64,000 bases of DNA. It comes from UBA1361 sp035647455 (GTDB taxonomy: Bacteria; Bacillota_I; Bacilli_A; RFN20; CAG-826). The DNA lies in NCBI GenBank assembly GCA_035647455.1, contig DASRNI010000028.1:62001-126000 (forward strand). Reading direction: 5' to 3'. Below, piece after piece: positions 8,899 through 17,500 of this stretch. Every line of letters starts with the position of its first letter. The first letter of the stretch is position 1. Made by a program: the position numbers and the translations under genes. A model generated the notes under the pieces. That model ran no database searches. It saw nothing but the letters and a program-made list of their open reading frames with translations, and was not told the origin of the DNA.

Positions 8899-8927
8899 TA
8901 TACAATAAGCAATTGTTATTGTATAAT
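8899..8927 (+). promoter_or_regulatory. Palindrome overlapping the -10 box of the 2H phosphoesterase gene
   Basis: TATACAATAA (8899-8908) and TTATTGTATA (8916-8925) form 10-bp inverted arms with a 7-base centre. The right arm overlaps a perfect TATAAT (8922-8927) about 30 bases before the gene at 8959. The overlap suggests an operator; no matching regulator was identified. Confidence 0.4.
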
Positions 8928-8958
8928 TAAGGCATCCACATGAAGGAGGAATTCATAG

Positions 8959-9495
8959 ATGGCAAAATTAAAGGATTACTTCGTTATCTTAGTTTTAGAT
9001 GATGAAACCTCATTAAAAGTTAGAACCCTAAAATTAAGTGACAAAGACTTTAAAGTTCCATATCGTAACTTTTACCCCCATATTAACGTTGGCCGATTTT
9101 TCAATGCCGAAAAAGATGAAGTTGTACGAGCAATGAAGAAAGTTTCACGTTCAATGAACGCCTTTGACTTAACAATTGCGCGAGTTGAACTACTTGCCGA
9201 ATATTTAATGGTATTAACATTTTCACAATGTGAAGAGTTGAAGAAACTTCATAATCGACTGCACGAGTTTGTCCCATATGAAAGTGATGAATGGACAAGT
9301 CCGACAAGCGGAAAGTACGTTCCACATATTTCGATTTATTATAACCCTGGCGAAAATGTTCGTGAAATGTTCGAACATTATCAAAACAAATTTGAACCAT
9401 TTGTTGGTCGTATCGTTGCGATTGAATTAAGTGAATATGATGGCAAGAGCTTCAAAGTTTCCAATCGCTTCCCGTTAAAGAAAAGACTTTTTTAA
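8959..9495 (+). CDS. 2H phosphoesterase superfamily protein
   Basis: The 178-residue product matches the two-histidine phosphoesterase fold (2'-5' RNA ligase, cyclic phosphodiesterase and relatives). It has two His-x-(Ser/Thr/Asn) motifs each followed by hydrophobics: HINV (41-44) and HISI (123-126). The first motif has Asn in place of Ser/Thr. Such enzymes act on 2',3'-cyclic phosphates or 2'-5' linkages in RNA or nucleotides in the cytoplasm. AAGGAGG precedes the ATG. Its last base is shared with the start of the MazG-like gene, so the pair is translationally coupled. Substrate is unknown. Confidence 0.75.
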   Translation: MAKLKDYFVILVLDDETSLKVRTLKLSDKDFKVPYRNFYPHINVGRFFNAEKDEVVRAMKKVSRSMNAFDLTIARVELLAEYLMVLTFSQCEELKKLHNRLHEFVPYESDEWTSPTSGKYVPHISIYYNPGENVREMFEHYQNKFEPFVGRIVAIELSEYDGKSFKVSNRFPLKKRLF

Positions 9496-9836
9496 TGAAA
9501 AAAGAAACAAAAGAAAAAATATTAGTGTTTCGCGATGACCGTGATTGGCGCAAGTTTCATAACGGAAAAGATTTAGCGCTTTCACTTGCTTTAGAAGCTA
9601 GCGAACTCTTAGAAATTTATCAATGGTCCGGTGACGACTTAAACGTTAGCCATAAGTTGGAGTTAATTAAAGAAGAACTCGCGGATATTATTATGTATAC
9701 AATTTTAATTGCTGATCGTTATAATCTCGATGTCGATGAAATTGTGTTACAAAAGCTCAAAGCAAATGACGCAAAATATCCGGTTGAGAAAGCAAAAGGA
9801 ACATACCGCAAATATACGGAATTAGATGATGATTAA
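9495..9836 (+). CDS. MazG-like nucleotide pyrophosphohydrolase
   Basis: The 113-residue all-alpha protein resembles the MazG/dCTPase (RS21-C6-like) pyrophosphatases that hydrolyse non-canonical or excess nucleoside triphosphates to monophosphates. The metal-binding pattern E37-x2-E40 in ASELLEIYQW and E61-x2-D64 in EELADI matches the paired acidic motifs of the family. It overlaps the 2H phosphoesterase by one base and the following small membrane gene by 11 bases. Pairing with an RNA or cyclic-nucleotide phosphoesterase suggests nucleotide clean-up. Exact substrate is not predictable. Confidence 0.8.
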   Translation: MKKETKEKILVFRDDRDWRKFHNGKDLALSLALEASELLEIYQWSGDDLNVSHKLELIKEELADIIMYTILIADRYNLDVDEIVLQKLKANDAKYPVEKAKGTYRKYTELDDD

Positions 9837-10032
9837 ACGATTATTTTACAAGGTTTTTTCAATTATTTTATTAATTGGTGGCTTAACATTTATTGTGCTT
9901 GGCCTAATTGAACTCTTTAGGGTTGATAGCCATAATAGTACATTATATAGTCTTATTGCCGCGCCTTTGATGTTTCTTGGTGTATTTCTTTTCACGCTAG
10001 GGTTTGGAAAAGAGAAAGATGCGAAGAAGTAG
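9826..10032 (+). CDS. Small two-helix membrane protein
   Basis: This 68-residue protein has two hydrophobic segments (about residues 10-30 and 40-60) and a charged GKEKDAKK tail. I do not recognise a family. It overlaps the MazG-like gene upstream by 11 bases and the pseudouridine synthase gene downstream, so it is read from the same message. The tight overlap on both sides supports it being a real gene. Confidence 0.55.
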   Translation: MMIKRLFYKVFSIILLIGGLTFIVLGLIELFRVDSHNSTLYSLIAAPLMFLGVFLFTLGFGKEKDAKK

Positions 10033-10897
10033 AAAAACGGGCGATATTCGCCGCTTTATCGTGCAAAACAACGGTCTTTTGCTCGAAACACTGCTTGTTG
10101 AAGTTCAAGGCTATTCACGTAATAACATTAAAAGTTTTTTAACGCGTAGACAAGTACTTGTTAATGATGTTCCGGTGCGACAATTCGATTATAAACTGCT
10201 TAAAGGTGATGAAATTAGAATTACGCGCGAAAGTAATCGACTTTCTGATCGCCCGCGACTGCCAATTATTTATGAAGATGATTTAATAATTGTTGTAAAT
10301 AAACCAAGCGGACTATTAACAATTGCCAGTGAAAAAGAAAGAAAACAAACAGCATATCGTTATATAACAGAATATGTGCGCTTTAAAAATAAACATGCGC
10401 GCATTTTTATCGTTCATCGTCTTGACCAAGATACATCAGGCGTTTTAATGTTTGCGAAAACAAAGGCCGCACAGCAAGCACTACAAAAAGAATGGAATAA
10501 GATTGTGACTAAACGCGGCTATCATGCCGTTGTGGAAGGTATACTAAGTGAAAAAAGTGGTATCGTCCGTTCGTATCTTTATAAATCAAAAACAAATGAG
10601 ATGTATAGCGGTCATAGAACTAAGCATGGTAAATATGCGGAGACACATTATAAAGTAGTGAAAGAAGGGAGAAACAACTCCCTAGTCGATGTTAATATAA
10701 AAACTGGTCGCAAAAATCAGATTCGTGTTCATTTAAAAGATTTAGGTCATCCAATTGTTGGCGATGATAAGTATGGTAACAAAAGCCAGGCTAAAAGACT
10801 TTTTCTCCATGCCTACGAACTTAAGCTGATTAGTCCTTTTACAAATAAAGAAGTTATGTTTACTGTAAAAACCCCACAAAATTTCTTTGATATTTAA
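10019..10897 (+). CDS. RluA/RluD-family rRNA pseudouridine synthase
   Basis: The 292-residue enzyme isomerises uridine to pseudouridine in RNA. An N-terminal S4 RNA-binding domain lies at about 17-70. The catalytic domain carries HRLDQDTSG with catalytic Asp136, and a C-terminal GRKNQIRVHLKDLGHPI segment typical of the RluA family. I chose ATG 10019; an in-frame TTG 15 bases upstream is possible, but neither has a strong ribosome-binding site because the start lies inside the preceding gene. Which rRNA uridine it modifies cannot be told. It ends the four-gene unit begun at 8959. Confidence 0.87.
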   Translation: MRRSRKTGDIRRFIVQNNGLLLETLLVEVQGYSRNNIKSFLTRRQVLVNDVPVRQFDYKLLKGDEIRITRESNRLSDRPRLPIIYEDDLIIVVNKPSGLLTIASEKERKQTAYRYITEYVRFKNKHARIFIVHRLDQDTSGVLMFAKTKAAQQALQKEWNKIVTKRGYHAVVEGILSEKSGIVRSYLYKSKTNEMYSGHRTKHGKYAETHYKVVKEGRNNSLVDVNIKTGRKNQIRVHLKDLGHPIVGDDKYGNKSQAKRLFLHAYELKLISPFTNKEVMFTVKTPQNFFDI

Positions 10898-10913
10898 TAA
10901 TTTAAAATTAAAA

Positions 10914-10986
10914 TTTGTAATAAATTACAAAAAAAGCGCATTTTCCTTCTTTGAAACACAAAAGAAGTTAATGAGTATGGTAAAAT
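10914..10986 (+). promoter_or_regulatory. Inverted repeat and extended -10 promoter upstream of the DUF1538/PII operon
   Basis: TTTGTAAT (10914-10921) and ATTACAAA (10924-10931) are exact inverted copies around AA. Downstream, TGG-TAAAAT (10978-10986) is a good extended -10 element about 16 bases before the ATG at 11003, without a convincing -35. The inverted repeat lies near -65 and could be an operator. Confidence 0.4.
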
Positions 10987-11002
10987 TACAGCAGGTTAAA
11001 AT

Positions 11003-12505
11003 ATGAAACTATTTCGTTATCTAAAAGAAGTTTTCATTGCTAGTTTGCCCTTATTGGCAATCATGATTGTTGTTATAGGCATTGCCTTTCCTTTGCAAGA
11101 CCCGATGCAAAACGTACAAATTATTATCGGTTATGTCGGTGTTGTCATCGGTCAGGCAATTTTTTTAGTTGGCCTTGATTACAGTATTTTAGAAATCGGT
11201 CAATTAGTTGGCGGCTCAATTACTAAGTTAAATAAAATTGTTTTTGTGATTTTGTTTGCTTTTCTTTTCAGTGTGCTTGCAACAGTTGCTGAACCGGGAA
11301 TAGCCGTCTTAGCAAGCCAAGTTAGTGATATTAATCCGCTGATTGTACAGCCATTATTTATTTGGATTACAAGTTTAGGTCTTGGCGCACTTGTTGGTGT
11401 GGCCGTGTATCGTTTAGTTCGCGGAATTAGTATGAAAAAAATCTTTTTCTTCTTTTACTTAGCGTTAATTATTTTAATCTTCTTTGTCCCTAATCAATTC
11501 CAGGCGCTTGGTTTTGATGCAAGTGGAGCAGCAACAGGAGCAATAAGTGTGCCGTTTGTTTTAGCTTTAGGTGTTGGTGTTTCGCATACAGTAAGTAAAA
11601 CAAAGTCAAGTGAAGATAGCTTTGGAATCGTCGGAATTGGTGCAATTGGACCAATTATTACAATTTATGTTTATGGTTTAATTGTTGGAAACAATCGCAG
11701 TCTTATGCCTTATGCTCCCGGGGATATACAGCTATTAAGTGTTGTCTTAGACAACTTACTTGCGGTTGCACTTGCCATCTTCCCGATTGTCCTTATCTTT
11801 TTCATTTACCAAGCATTTTTTATTAAATTGCCGAGGAAAAAACTAATGCAAATCGGCGTAGCATCAGGTGTCGTCTTTATTGGTTTATTTATCTTTTTAA
11901 CCGGAACAGATTATGGACTTGCCTTTGCAGGCAAACATATTGGTGAAGTGTTTGTTGGCACGAGAGCACAGTGGGTACTAATGCCGGTAAGTTTTTTACT
12001 GGGCTTTGCAATTACGCTTAGCGAGCCAAGTGTCGTCGTCTTTAGTGAACAAGTTGATGAATTAACAAATGGGGCAATTAGTAAAAACTTAATTAAATTT
12101 GCGCTGGCGATTAGTGTTGGTTTAGCAAGTTTACTTGGCGTGATTAAAGTATTTTATGATATTAATATTTTATATCTAATTGTGCCACTATATGTTATTG
12201 CAATCGGTTTAATTTACTTTACACCAACATTATTTGTTGGTCTTGGTTTTGATGGCGGAACAGTCTCTGCTGGTTCAATCACAAGTGCATTTTTAACACC
12301 GGTAATGCTTGGTGCAAGTCAAGCGCTTGGGCATACAAACATTTTAGTTTCTGGTCTTGGTGTTTTAGGCTTTATCAGCGTAATGCCGCGAATCGTCGTC
12401 CAACTATTAGGGATAGTTTATACTGCAAGAATGAAAAAAGTTGCGCATGAAATTGATGTGACAGAAGAACACGAACTCACATTATTTGCCAGCGAGGAGG
12501 AATAA
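11003..12505 (+). CDS. DUF1538 integral membrane protein, internally duplicated
   Basis: The 500-residue, strongly hydrophobic protein has at least ten predicted membrane segments and matches my recollection of the DUF1538 family, probably a transporter of unknown substrate. The two halves are copies: VAEPGIAVL (EPG at 97-99) corresponds to LSEPSVVVF (EPS at 341-343), and ALGFDASGAATGAIS to GLGFDGGTVSAGSIT, each at an offset of about 244 residues. The paired EP motifs inside membrane segments look like inverted-repeat transporter active-site elements. Two PII-like genes follow directly, the first immediately after the stop codon. By analogy with AmtB-GlnK this implies a transporter gated by PII-like proteins. 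Confidence 0.75.
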   Translation: MKLFRYLKEVFIASLPLLAIMIVVIGIAFPLQDPMQNVQIIIGYVGVVIGQAIFLVGLDYSILEIGQLVGGSITKLNKIVFVILFAFLFSVLATVAEPGIAVLASQVSDINPLIVQPLFIWITSLGLGALVGVAVYRLVRGISMKKIFFFFYLALIILIFFVPNQFQALGFDASGAATGAISVPFVLALGVGVSHTVSKTKSSEDSFGIVGIGAIGPIITIYVYGLIVGNNRSLMPYAPGDIQLLSVVLDNLLAVALAIFPIVLIFFIYQAFFIKLPRKKLMQIGVASGVVFIGLFIFLTGTDYGLAFAGKHIGEVFVGTRAQWVLMPVSFLLGFAITLSEPSVVVFSEQVDELTNGAISKNLIKFALAISVGLASLLGVIKVFYDINILYLIVPLYVIAIGLIYFTPTLFVGLGFDGGTVSAGSITSAFLTPVMLGASQALGHTNILVSGLGVLGFISVMPRIVVQLLGIVYTARMKKVAHEIDVTEEHELTLFASEEE

Positions 12506-12814
12506 ATGCCACAAAAAGAACGGGTTTTGTTAATAATTATTGCCGAACGAAACCTTAAATATAAAGTGACGAAGGCGATTGAAAATGTCGGGGCGGTAAT
12601 GTTTAATGCAACATACGTAAAAGGTTCGATGCAGAAGAACCGATTGTTGCGTACACTTGGACTTACTGTCGAAGAAAGAAAAGTATTATTAACGTGTTTA
12701 ATTGAGCGCAAAAACATTACTAATGCGTTTAAAACGTTGAATGATAAATTTAAATTTGATCAACCAAATACCGGTATAGCTTTTACGCTACCGTTAGAAA
12801 GTATTAGTTATTAG
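12506..12814 (+). CDS. PII-like protein, first copy
   Basis: The 102-residue protein has the ferredoxin-like strand-helix-strand layout of PII signalling proteins: VLLIIIAERNLKYKVTKAIENVG at the start and a C-terminal GIAFTLPLES segment recalling the PII ending. The canonical T-loop tyrosine region and ATP-binding motifs are not obvious. GAGGAGG lies just before the ATG, which directly follows the transporter stop. It is shorter and more divergent than the next gene, and the two probably form a pair acting on the DUF1538 protein. The ligand is unknown. Confidence 0.6.
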   Translation: MPQKERVLLIIIAERNLKYKVTKAIENVGAVMFNATYVKGSMQKNRLLRTLGLTVEERKVLLTCLIERKNITNAFKTLNDKFKFDQPNTGIAFTLPLESISY

Positions 12815-12826
12815 GAGGAGGCTTAT

Positions 12827-13150
12827 ATGAGTAGAATAAATCAAGAAAACTTCCCTTTACGTGCACTATTCGTTGTTGTAAATACCGGCTTTAGCGAGCA
12901 AATCGTTGATGCTTTGCAAGAAGCGGGCTCAAAAGGTGCAACAATTATACCAGCACGTGGAACGGGTGCTAAGTTTAGCCAATTTCTTGGCATTCATTAT
13001 GAACCTGAACGTGAAATATTGTTAAGTGTGAACACTCCAGAATTAGCCGCAGTCGTGATGGAGATGATTAAAGAAAAGTTTGGTAAAGATACGCCAATGA
13101 ATGCCGTATGTTTCACGATGCCAGTAGAGGATGCAACATTTATTAAATAA
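12827..13150 (+). CDS. PII-like protein, second copy
   Basis: The 107-residue product is clearly PII-like. ALFVVVNTGFSEQIVDALQ, then GATIIPARGTGAK (the VKGxG-type strand before the T-loop) and a C-terminal CFTMPVEDA, comparable to the FVLPVEEA end of GlnB, all fall in order. The T-loop is altered and lacks the uridylylated Tyr context, so control by GlnD is unlikely. A strong AGGAGGAGG site precedes the ATG. It lies 12 bases after its paralogue and one base before the YfhO-type gene, which may therefore be co-transcribed. Confidence 0.7.
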   Translation: MSRINQENFPLRALFVVVNTGFSEQIVDALQEAGSKGATIIPARGTGAKFSQFLGIHYEPEREILLSVNTPELAAVVMEMIKEKFGKDTPMNAVCFTMPVEDATFIK

Positions 13151-13151
13151 A

Positions 13152-16100
13152 ATGACTAAATTAAGAAAAAAAAGATTAAGCTTTTTAGTTTTGTTGACGG
13201 TGATGTTTTCATTAACGTTATTTTTTGTCATTAGCCCTCATGTTACACTAAACTATTCGCCACTTAATACATATTTTTATTTACCAGCGTTTTATCTTTT
13301 TGCGACAATCTTAATAATTAGTTATATTATTAGGCGTAATAAAGAGCGTGAGTTTATTTATGACTTAATTTTTACAATCTTACTTTTTGCAAGTGGATTC
13401 TTCTTTATTACTGGAAGCGAATCTATCTTGGCAACGCTTAAGTCGTCGCGGGCACTCCAGCCGTTAGTAACAACCTTATTTCTCATTGCTTATTTCTTAA
13501 GTTTTGTGGCCGTATTCTTCAACTATTTATTCAAGACAGAACTAGTTGTTGTTAGTGACAAGAAAATAAGGTTTGATTTTAAAATATTCAAAAGAAGTGA
13601 CCGTCAAAAACGCCAGTTAATTATCGAAGCCCAAACGAAGCGAATTAATGAGATGTTTAGTCCGCTTTACTTTTATCTCATCGTTACTGCCTTAGTCGCG
13701 TTTGCTTATTTTAGTAGCGCCTTGTTAACGCAAAAGTTCACGATTCCTTTAGGGGGCGACTTTACACAACAGCAAATCCCGTTTTATACGAATGGTTATG
13801 ATGATTGGTGGCGGTTTTTAAAAACGGGTCAATTCCCGCTTTGGGACAGTAACACATTTCTTGGTGCAAGTAACGTTGGCTCCAATAGTTTTTACTATGC
13901 AATGAATCCATTTTTCTTCCCTATTTTACTTTTCCCACGTGATCTAATTCCACAGGGCATTTCCGTCTTAATGATTATGAAATTTACGCTTGCTGCATTT
14001 ACAATGCGCACCTTTTTAAAGTATATGGGTGTTAATGAACGTGAATCGCGAATCTTTGGTTTAGTGTATGCTTTTGCCGGATGGAACTCATATTACTTGT
14101 GGTTTAACCACTTTATGGAAGTTGCCGTACTTTTCCCACTAATCTTTTTAGGAATTGAAAAAGTACTTAAAGAAAAGAAAATCAAAACATTAATTTTCGC
14201 TTTAGCCCTGATGGGTTTCGCTAATTACTTTTTCTTAGTTACTGCATCAATCATCGGCTTTATATACGCATTTTTCCGTTATGTTCAACTATTTCCGAAA
14301 ATTAAAGGAACTGATAAACTAGCAGTTATTGGCCTTGGATTTATTGGTTTCCTTTTTGGTATTTTAGCGAGCTCCGTTGTACTATTCCCAAGTTTATCAA
14401 TTGCTTTAGGTAGTGATCGCGTTACCGATGCGACGTACTTGGACAATTTAAAAGAAGCCTTTAATATTAAAAATTATAAAGAAGCGTGGGAAATAATTAC
14501 AAAGTGGGAATATCAAAACGAAAACTATATTCATAAAAAGTTTTATCCGTTAATTTCTTTCTATTTCCCCGTATTCTCTAATCGTAGTGTGACGCTTTTA
14601 AATACATCGAGTTACGACAATACAATCTCAAGTATTTTTGTTTTTAGTCCGGTTATTCTTCTTTTCATTCCAAGTATTATCGTTTCAATTAAAAAGAAAA
14701 AGTTCAGTCATTTAGTGCCGATTGCCTTTTTCCTTTTTACTTTATTCACACCGTTTTTCTATAACATGCTCCACGGTTTTAGTAAGGAGTATGGTCGCTG
14801 GCAACTAATTGTCGTCTTCAGTTTGATAACGTATGTGGCAATGAGTTTTGAAGACGTTAAAAAACTTAAACCATCTGCGTTTGACTTAAGTTTCATTATT
14901 AACTTAGTTTTAATGGCGTACACAATTAAACAGGCGTATGACTTGGAAAACTCGATTTACTTTGGTGAATTAATGTACCGTGAATATATTATTTATTATC
15001 AATTTATTATGTTCTTTATTGCCTACATTTTCATGCGTAGGCTTTACAAAACGAAGTATGAACATTATGCTCGTTCAGTTCAGCTAGTTGTTGAAATTAT
15101 TGTGATGGGCACGATTACAATTTTTGGGCATGGTATTATCTCGTATACTGAGCGTGTAAACGGTGGTTTAAGTGGCTATAACGAAGATGTCGCGGTAATT
15201 CGGACAATTCAAGATTTGGATGGCAGTTATTACCGGATTTATAATACGCGCGCTGTTAAAGGACATGACAACTTACCGATGCGTGAAAACTATAACGGCT
15301 TAAGTGCGTTTCATTCTTTATATAACTTTGAACTAATGGAATTTAACGAATGGAGTCGCATTAATTATAACTATAATGGTTGGAGTTTAGGTATTCATGA
15401 ACGTCGGAGCTTGCTCTATGACTTTTTAAGTGTCGATTACTACGTTATTAGTGATGATAGTCATGTAATTAAATGGACAACGGGTAGCCGCGCTTATGCA
15501 CCGTACAAAAATGTGCCGAATACATATGAATTTTTTGAAGAAGCAAGTACAGATTCACGCTTTGTTTATCGTAAAAAGGACGAGGCACGTTTTGCCGTTG
15601 GTTTTAGTGTTGATAATGTGACAACGTTCCAAGAAATTCGTGATGATGAACCATTTGATTTAATTCGTAGTCGGGGCCGCTTTGCGAGTGTTGAATACGA
15701 AGAGCTCTATTTAAACGCCGCGTTATTAAGTCTTGATGACTTAGCCGCAGTTAATGATAAATACCCAACACTAGCGACGCAAAACTTACAAGACTTATCA
15801 CGAAGAAATTATCAATATTTAAGTGCTTCTAGCCCTAGTTTCCAACGTAATATTTGGGAATTCCATACTAATCGCTATCCGTACGAAGCAAATAGTGAAG
15901 GGAAAAATAAACCACTACCAACAAAAGAATATATTTCGGAAAACGCGACACGATTAACGAGTTATCCAACGAAACTTTCGGGAAACACACATGCAATCGA
16001 ATATGAAAGGCGAGATGGCAGACCGCTTTTAGAAAGTGAAAACGGTGGTGAAATTATCATTAACTTACCGCTTTCGATCGGTACGAATCATTCTTATCGT

Positions 16101-16655
16101 TATAACGTTTTTTTATATGATGAAAATTTAGATCTGATTACATTTGATAATCATACGAACGTGAGCAGCTCAAGTCGAACGTGGAAAGTTATGCGAAGCT
16201 ATCATTCCCCGAAGCCAGTCCAAAAAGTTGCTTTAATTCCGATTGGTAGCAATCAAAATCCACCGCAAGAGCATGCAATGTATATTTATGATGAAGAAAC
16301 ACTTAATGATATACGTGCAAATGCGGTTTTAAATACACTCCAAAATGTCGAAGTTTTCACGAACAAAATTAAGTTTTCGACCGATTATGACGAAGAAAAG
16401 TTTGTTGTGACGACGATACCATATGACAAAGGTTGGGAAGTGATTACCGCGAATAATGAAAAGCTGCCGGTTTATAAAGTCCAAGGCGGTTTCGTCGGCT
16501 TTGTTAGTAAGTCTGGGCCAATGAACTATACTTTAAAATTCATTCCCGAACACTTCCAATTTGGTTTATTAGTAAGTAGTAGTGTGTTTTTAATGATTGC
16601 AATTATCGAATTAGTTGTGTTAATTAGAAAATACCGCAAAAAGTCACTAAGTTAG
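13152..16655 (+). CDS. YfhO-family large membrane protein (putative envelope glycosyltransferase)
   Basis: This 1167-residue protein has many hydrophobic segments in its first 700 residues, a soluble region at about 720-1120, and a final membrane helix followed by RKYRKKS. The segment GGDFTQQQIPFY, then GQFPLWDSNTFLG, is the signature region of YfhO-type GT-C-like proteins, which have been linked to glycosylation of teichoic acids and other surface polymers. I chose ATG 13152 after the PII-like stop; no ribosome-binding site is visible, so translation probably depends on coupling. An in-frame ATG at 13131 overlaps the upstream gene. It ends in a 4-base overlap with convergent rsmI. Donor and acceptor are unknown. 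Confidence 0.75.
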   Translation: MTKLRKKRLSFLVLLTVMFSLTLFFVISPHVTLNYSPLNTYFYLPAFYLFATILIISYIIRRNKEREFIYDLIFTILLFASGFFFITGSESILATLKSSRALQPLVTTLFLIAYFLSFVAVFFNYLFKTELVVVSDKKIRFDFKIFKRSDRQKRQLIIEAQTKRINEMFSPLYFYLIVTALVAFAYFSSALLTQKFTIPLGGDFTQQQIPFYTNGYDDWWRFLKTGQFPLWDSNTFLGASNVGSNSFYYAMNPFFFPILLFPRDLIPQGISVLMIMKFTLAAFTMRTFLKYMGVNERESRIFGLVYAFAGWNSYYLWFNHFMEVAVLFPLIFLGIEKVLKEKKIKTLIFALALMGFANYFFLVTASIIGFIYAFFRYVQLFPKIKGTDKLAVIGLGFIGFLFGILASSVVLFPSLSIALGSDRVTDATYLDNLKEAFNIKNYKEAWEIITKWEYQNENYIHKKFYPLISFYFPVFSNRSVTLLNTSSYDNTISSIFVFSPVILLFIPSIIVSIKKKKFSHLVPIAFFLFTLFTPFFYNMLHGFSKEYGRWQLIVVFSLITYVAMSFEDVKKLKPSAFDLSFIINLVLMAYTIKQAYDLENSIYFGELMYREYIIYYQFIMFFIAYIFMRRLYKTKYEHYARSVQLVVEIIVMGTITIFGHGIISYTERVNGGLSGYNEDVAVIRTIQDLDGSYYRIYNTRAVKGHDNLPMRENYNGLSAFHSLYNFELMEFNEWSRINYNYNGWSLGIHERRSLLYDFLSVDYYVISDDSHVIKWTTGSRAYAPYKNVPNTYEFFEEASTDSRFVYRKKDEARFAVGFSVDNVTTFQEIRDDEPFDLIRSRGRFASVEYEELYLNAALLSLDDLAAVNDKYPTLATQNLQDLSRRNYQYLSASSPSFQRNIWEFHTNRYPYEANSEGKNKPLPTKEYISENATRLTSYPTKLSGNTHAIEYERRDGRPLLESENGGEIIINLPLSIGTNHSYRYNVFLYDENLDLITFDNHTNVSSSSRTWKVMRSYHSPKPVQKVALIPIGSNQNPPQEHAMYIYDEETLNDIRANAVLNTLQNVEVFTNKIKFSTDYDEEKFVVTTIPYDKGWEVITANNEKLPVYKVQGGFVGFVSKSGPMNYTLKFIPEHFQFGLLVSSSVFLMIAIIELVVLIRKYRKKSLS

Positions 16656-17500
16656 TCATCTTTATGTTTTAAATGATATTCATAAAGTTCGTTTTTATTA
16701 ATATTAAAAAGTAAGGAAACAATTTTAATTGCTTCACTACTTTTATAATTTTCTTCGATTAAAAGTTTCACATGATCATTATATTTTTGGAGATCGTGTT
16801 CTTTTGCTGGAATTAGCCCTTGAACAACAAGGACGATTTCGCCCCGTAAAGCGATGGATTCCTTGCTAAACTCACTTAAAGTTGTATAAATATATTCTTC
16901 ATTAATTTTTGTAAGTTCACGAGCAATTACTAAACTTCGTTCCCCAAAAACTTCAAAAAGTGTTTTAATTGTCCGGCTGACACGATGTGGCGCTTCATAA
17001 ATCACAAGTGTTTCTGGCCGATATTTAATTTTTTCGAGTGTTCTCTTAAGTTCGCCTTCTTTGCTGGGCAAGAAACCAAGAAAAGTAAACGGTAGAACGG
17101 GTAAGTTTGATAAAACAAGTGCTGGTAAAAAGGCACTAGGTCCATTAATTACACTCACTGGAATATCATGAGCAAGCAAACTATCTAATAACCGCGCGCC
17201 AGGATCGCTAATCAGCGGGTAACCAGCATCACTCAAAAACGCTCCTTTTAAACCAGATTTTAATTTATCAATTATTTCATCAACTTTTGCTTGTTCACTA
17301 AATTTATGAACAGTAATAAGTTTTTTACGAATATTAAATGCGTTGAGTAATTTCATACTAATCCGGGTGTCTTCAACACAAATGAAGTCAGCTTCTAGTA
17401 AAACAAGCTGTGCCCGGAGTGAAAACTCATCTAAATTTCCAATCGGAGTGGCAACAAAATAAAATGGAGTCTCGCTTGCGAACGATTTATTTCTTTTCAC
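16652..17500 (-). CDS. rsmI: 16S rRNA 2'-O-ribose methyltransferase RsmI
   Basis: The 282-residue SAM-dependent enzyme methylates the ribose of C1402 in 16S rRNA. It shows the tetrapyrrole-methylase-fold signatures FVATPIGNL (15-23), CVEDTR (41-46) and FLSDAGYPLISDPGARL (88-104), then the YEAPHRV motif. The start is a GTG inside the last codons of ricT, overlapping by 14 bases, so translation is coupled. It is the final gene of the dnaX operon, and its stop overlaps the convergent YfhO-type gene by 4 bases. Confidence 0.93.
   Translation of the reverse strand: MKRNKSFASETPFYFVATPIGNLDEFSLRAQLVLLEADFICVEDTRISMKLLNAFNIRKKLITVHKFSEQAKVDEIIDKLKSGLKGAFLSDAGYPLISDPGARLLDSLLAHDIPVSVINGPSAFLPALVLSNLPVLPFTFLGFLPSKEGELKRTLEKIKYRPETLVIYEAPHRVSRTIKTLFEVFGERSLVIARELTKINEEYIYTTLSEFSKESIALRGEIVLVVQGLIPAKEHDLQKYNDHVKLLIEENYKSSEAIKIVSLLFNINKNELYEYHLKHKDD

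Noticed and set aside
12418..12717. 99-codon minus-strand frame over the DUF1538/PII junction
   Set aside because: It is antisense to two well-supported genes, with no ribosome-binding site or recognisable sequence.
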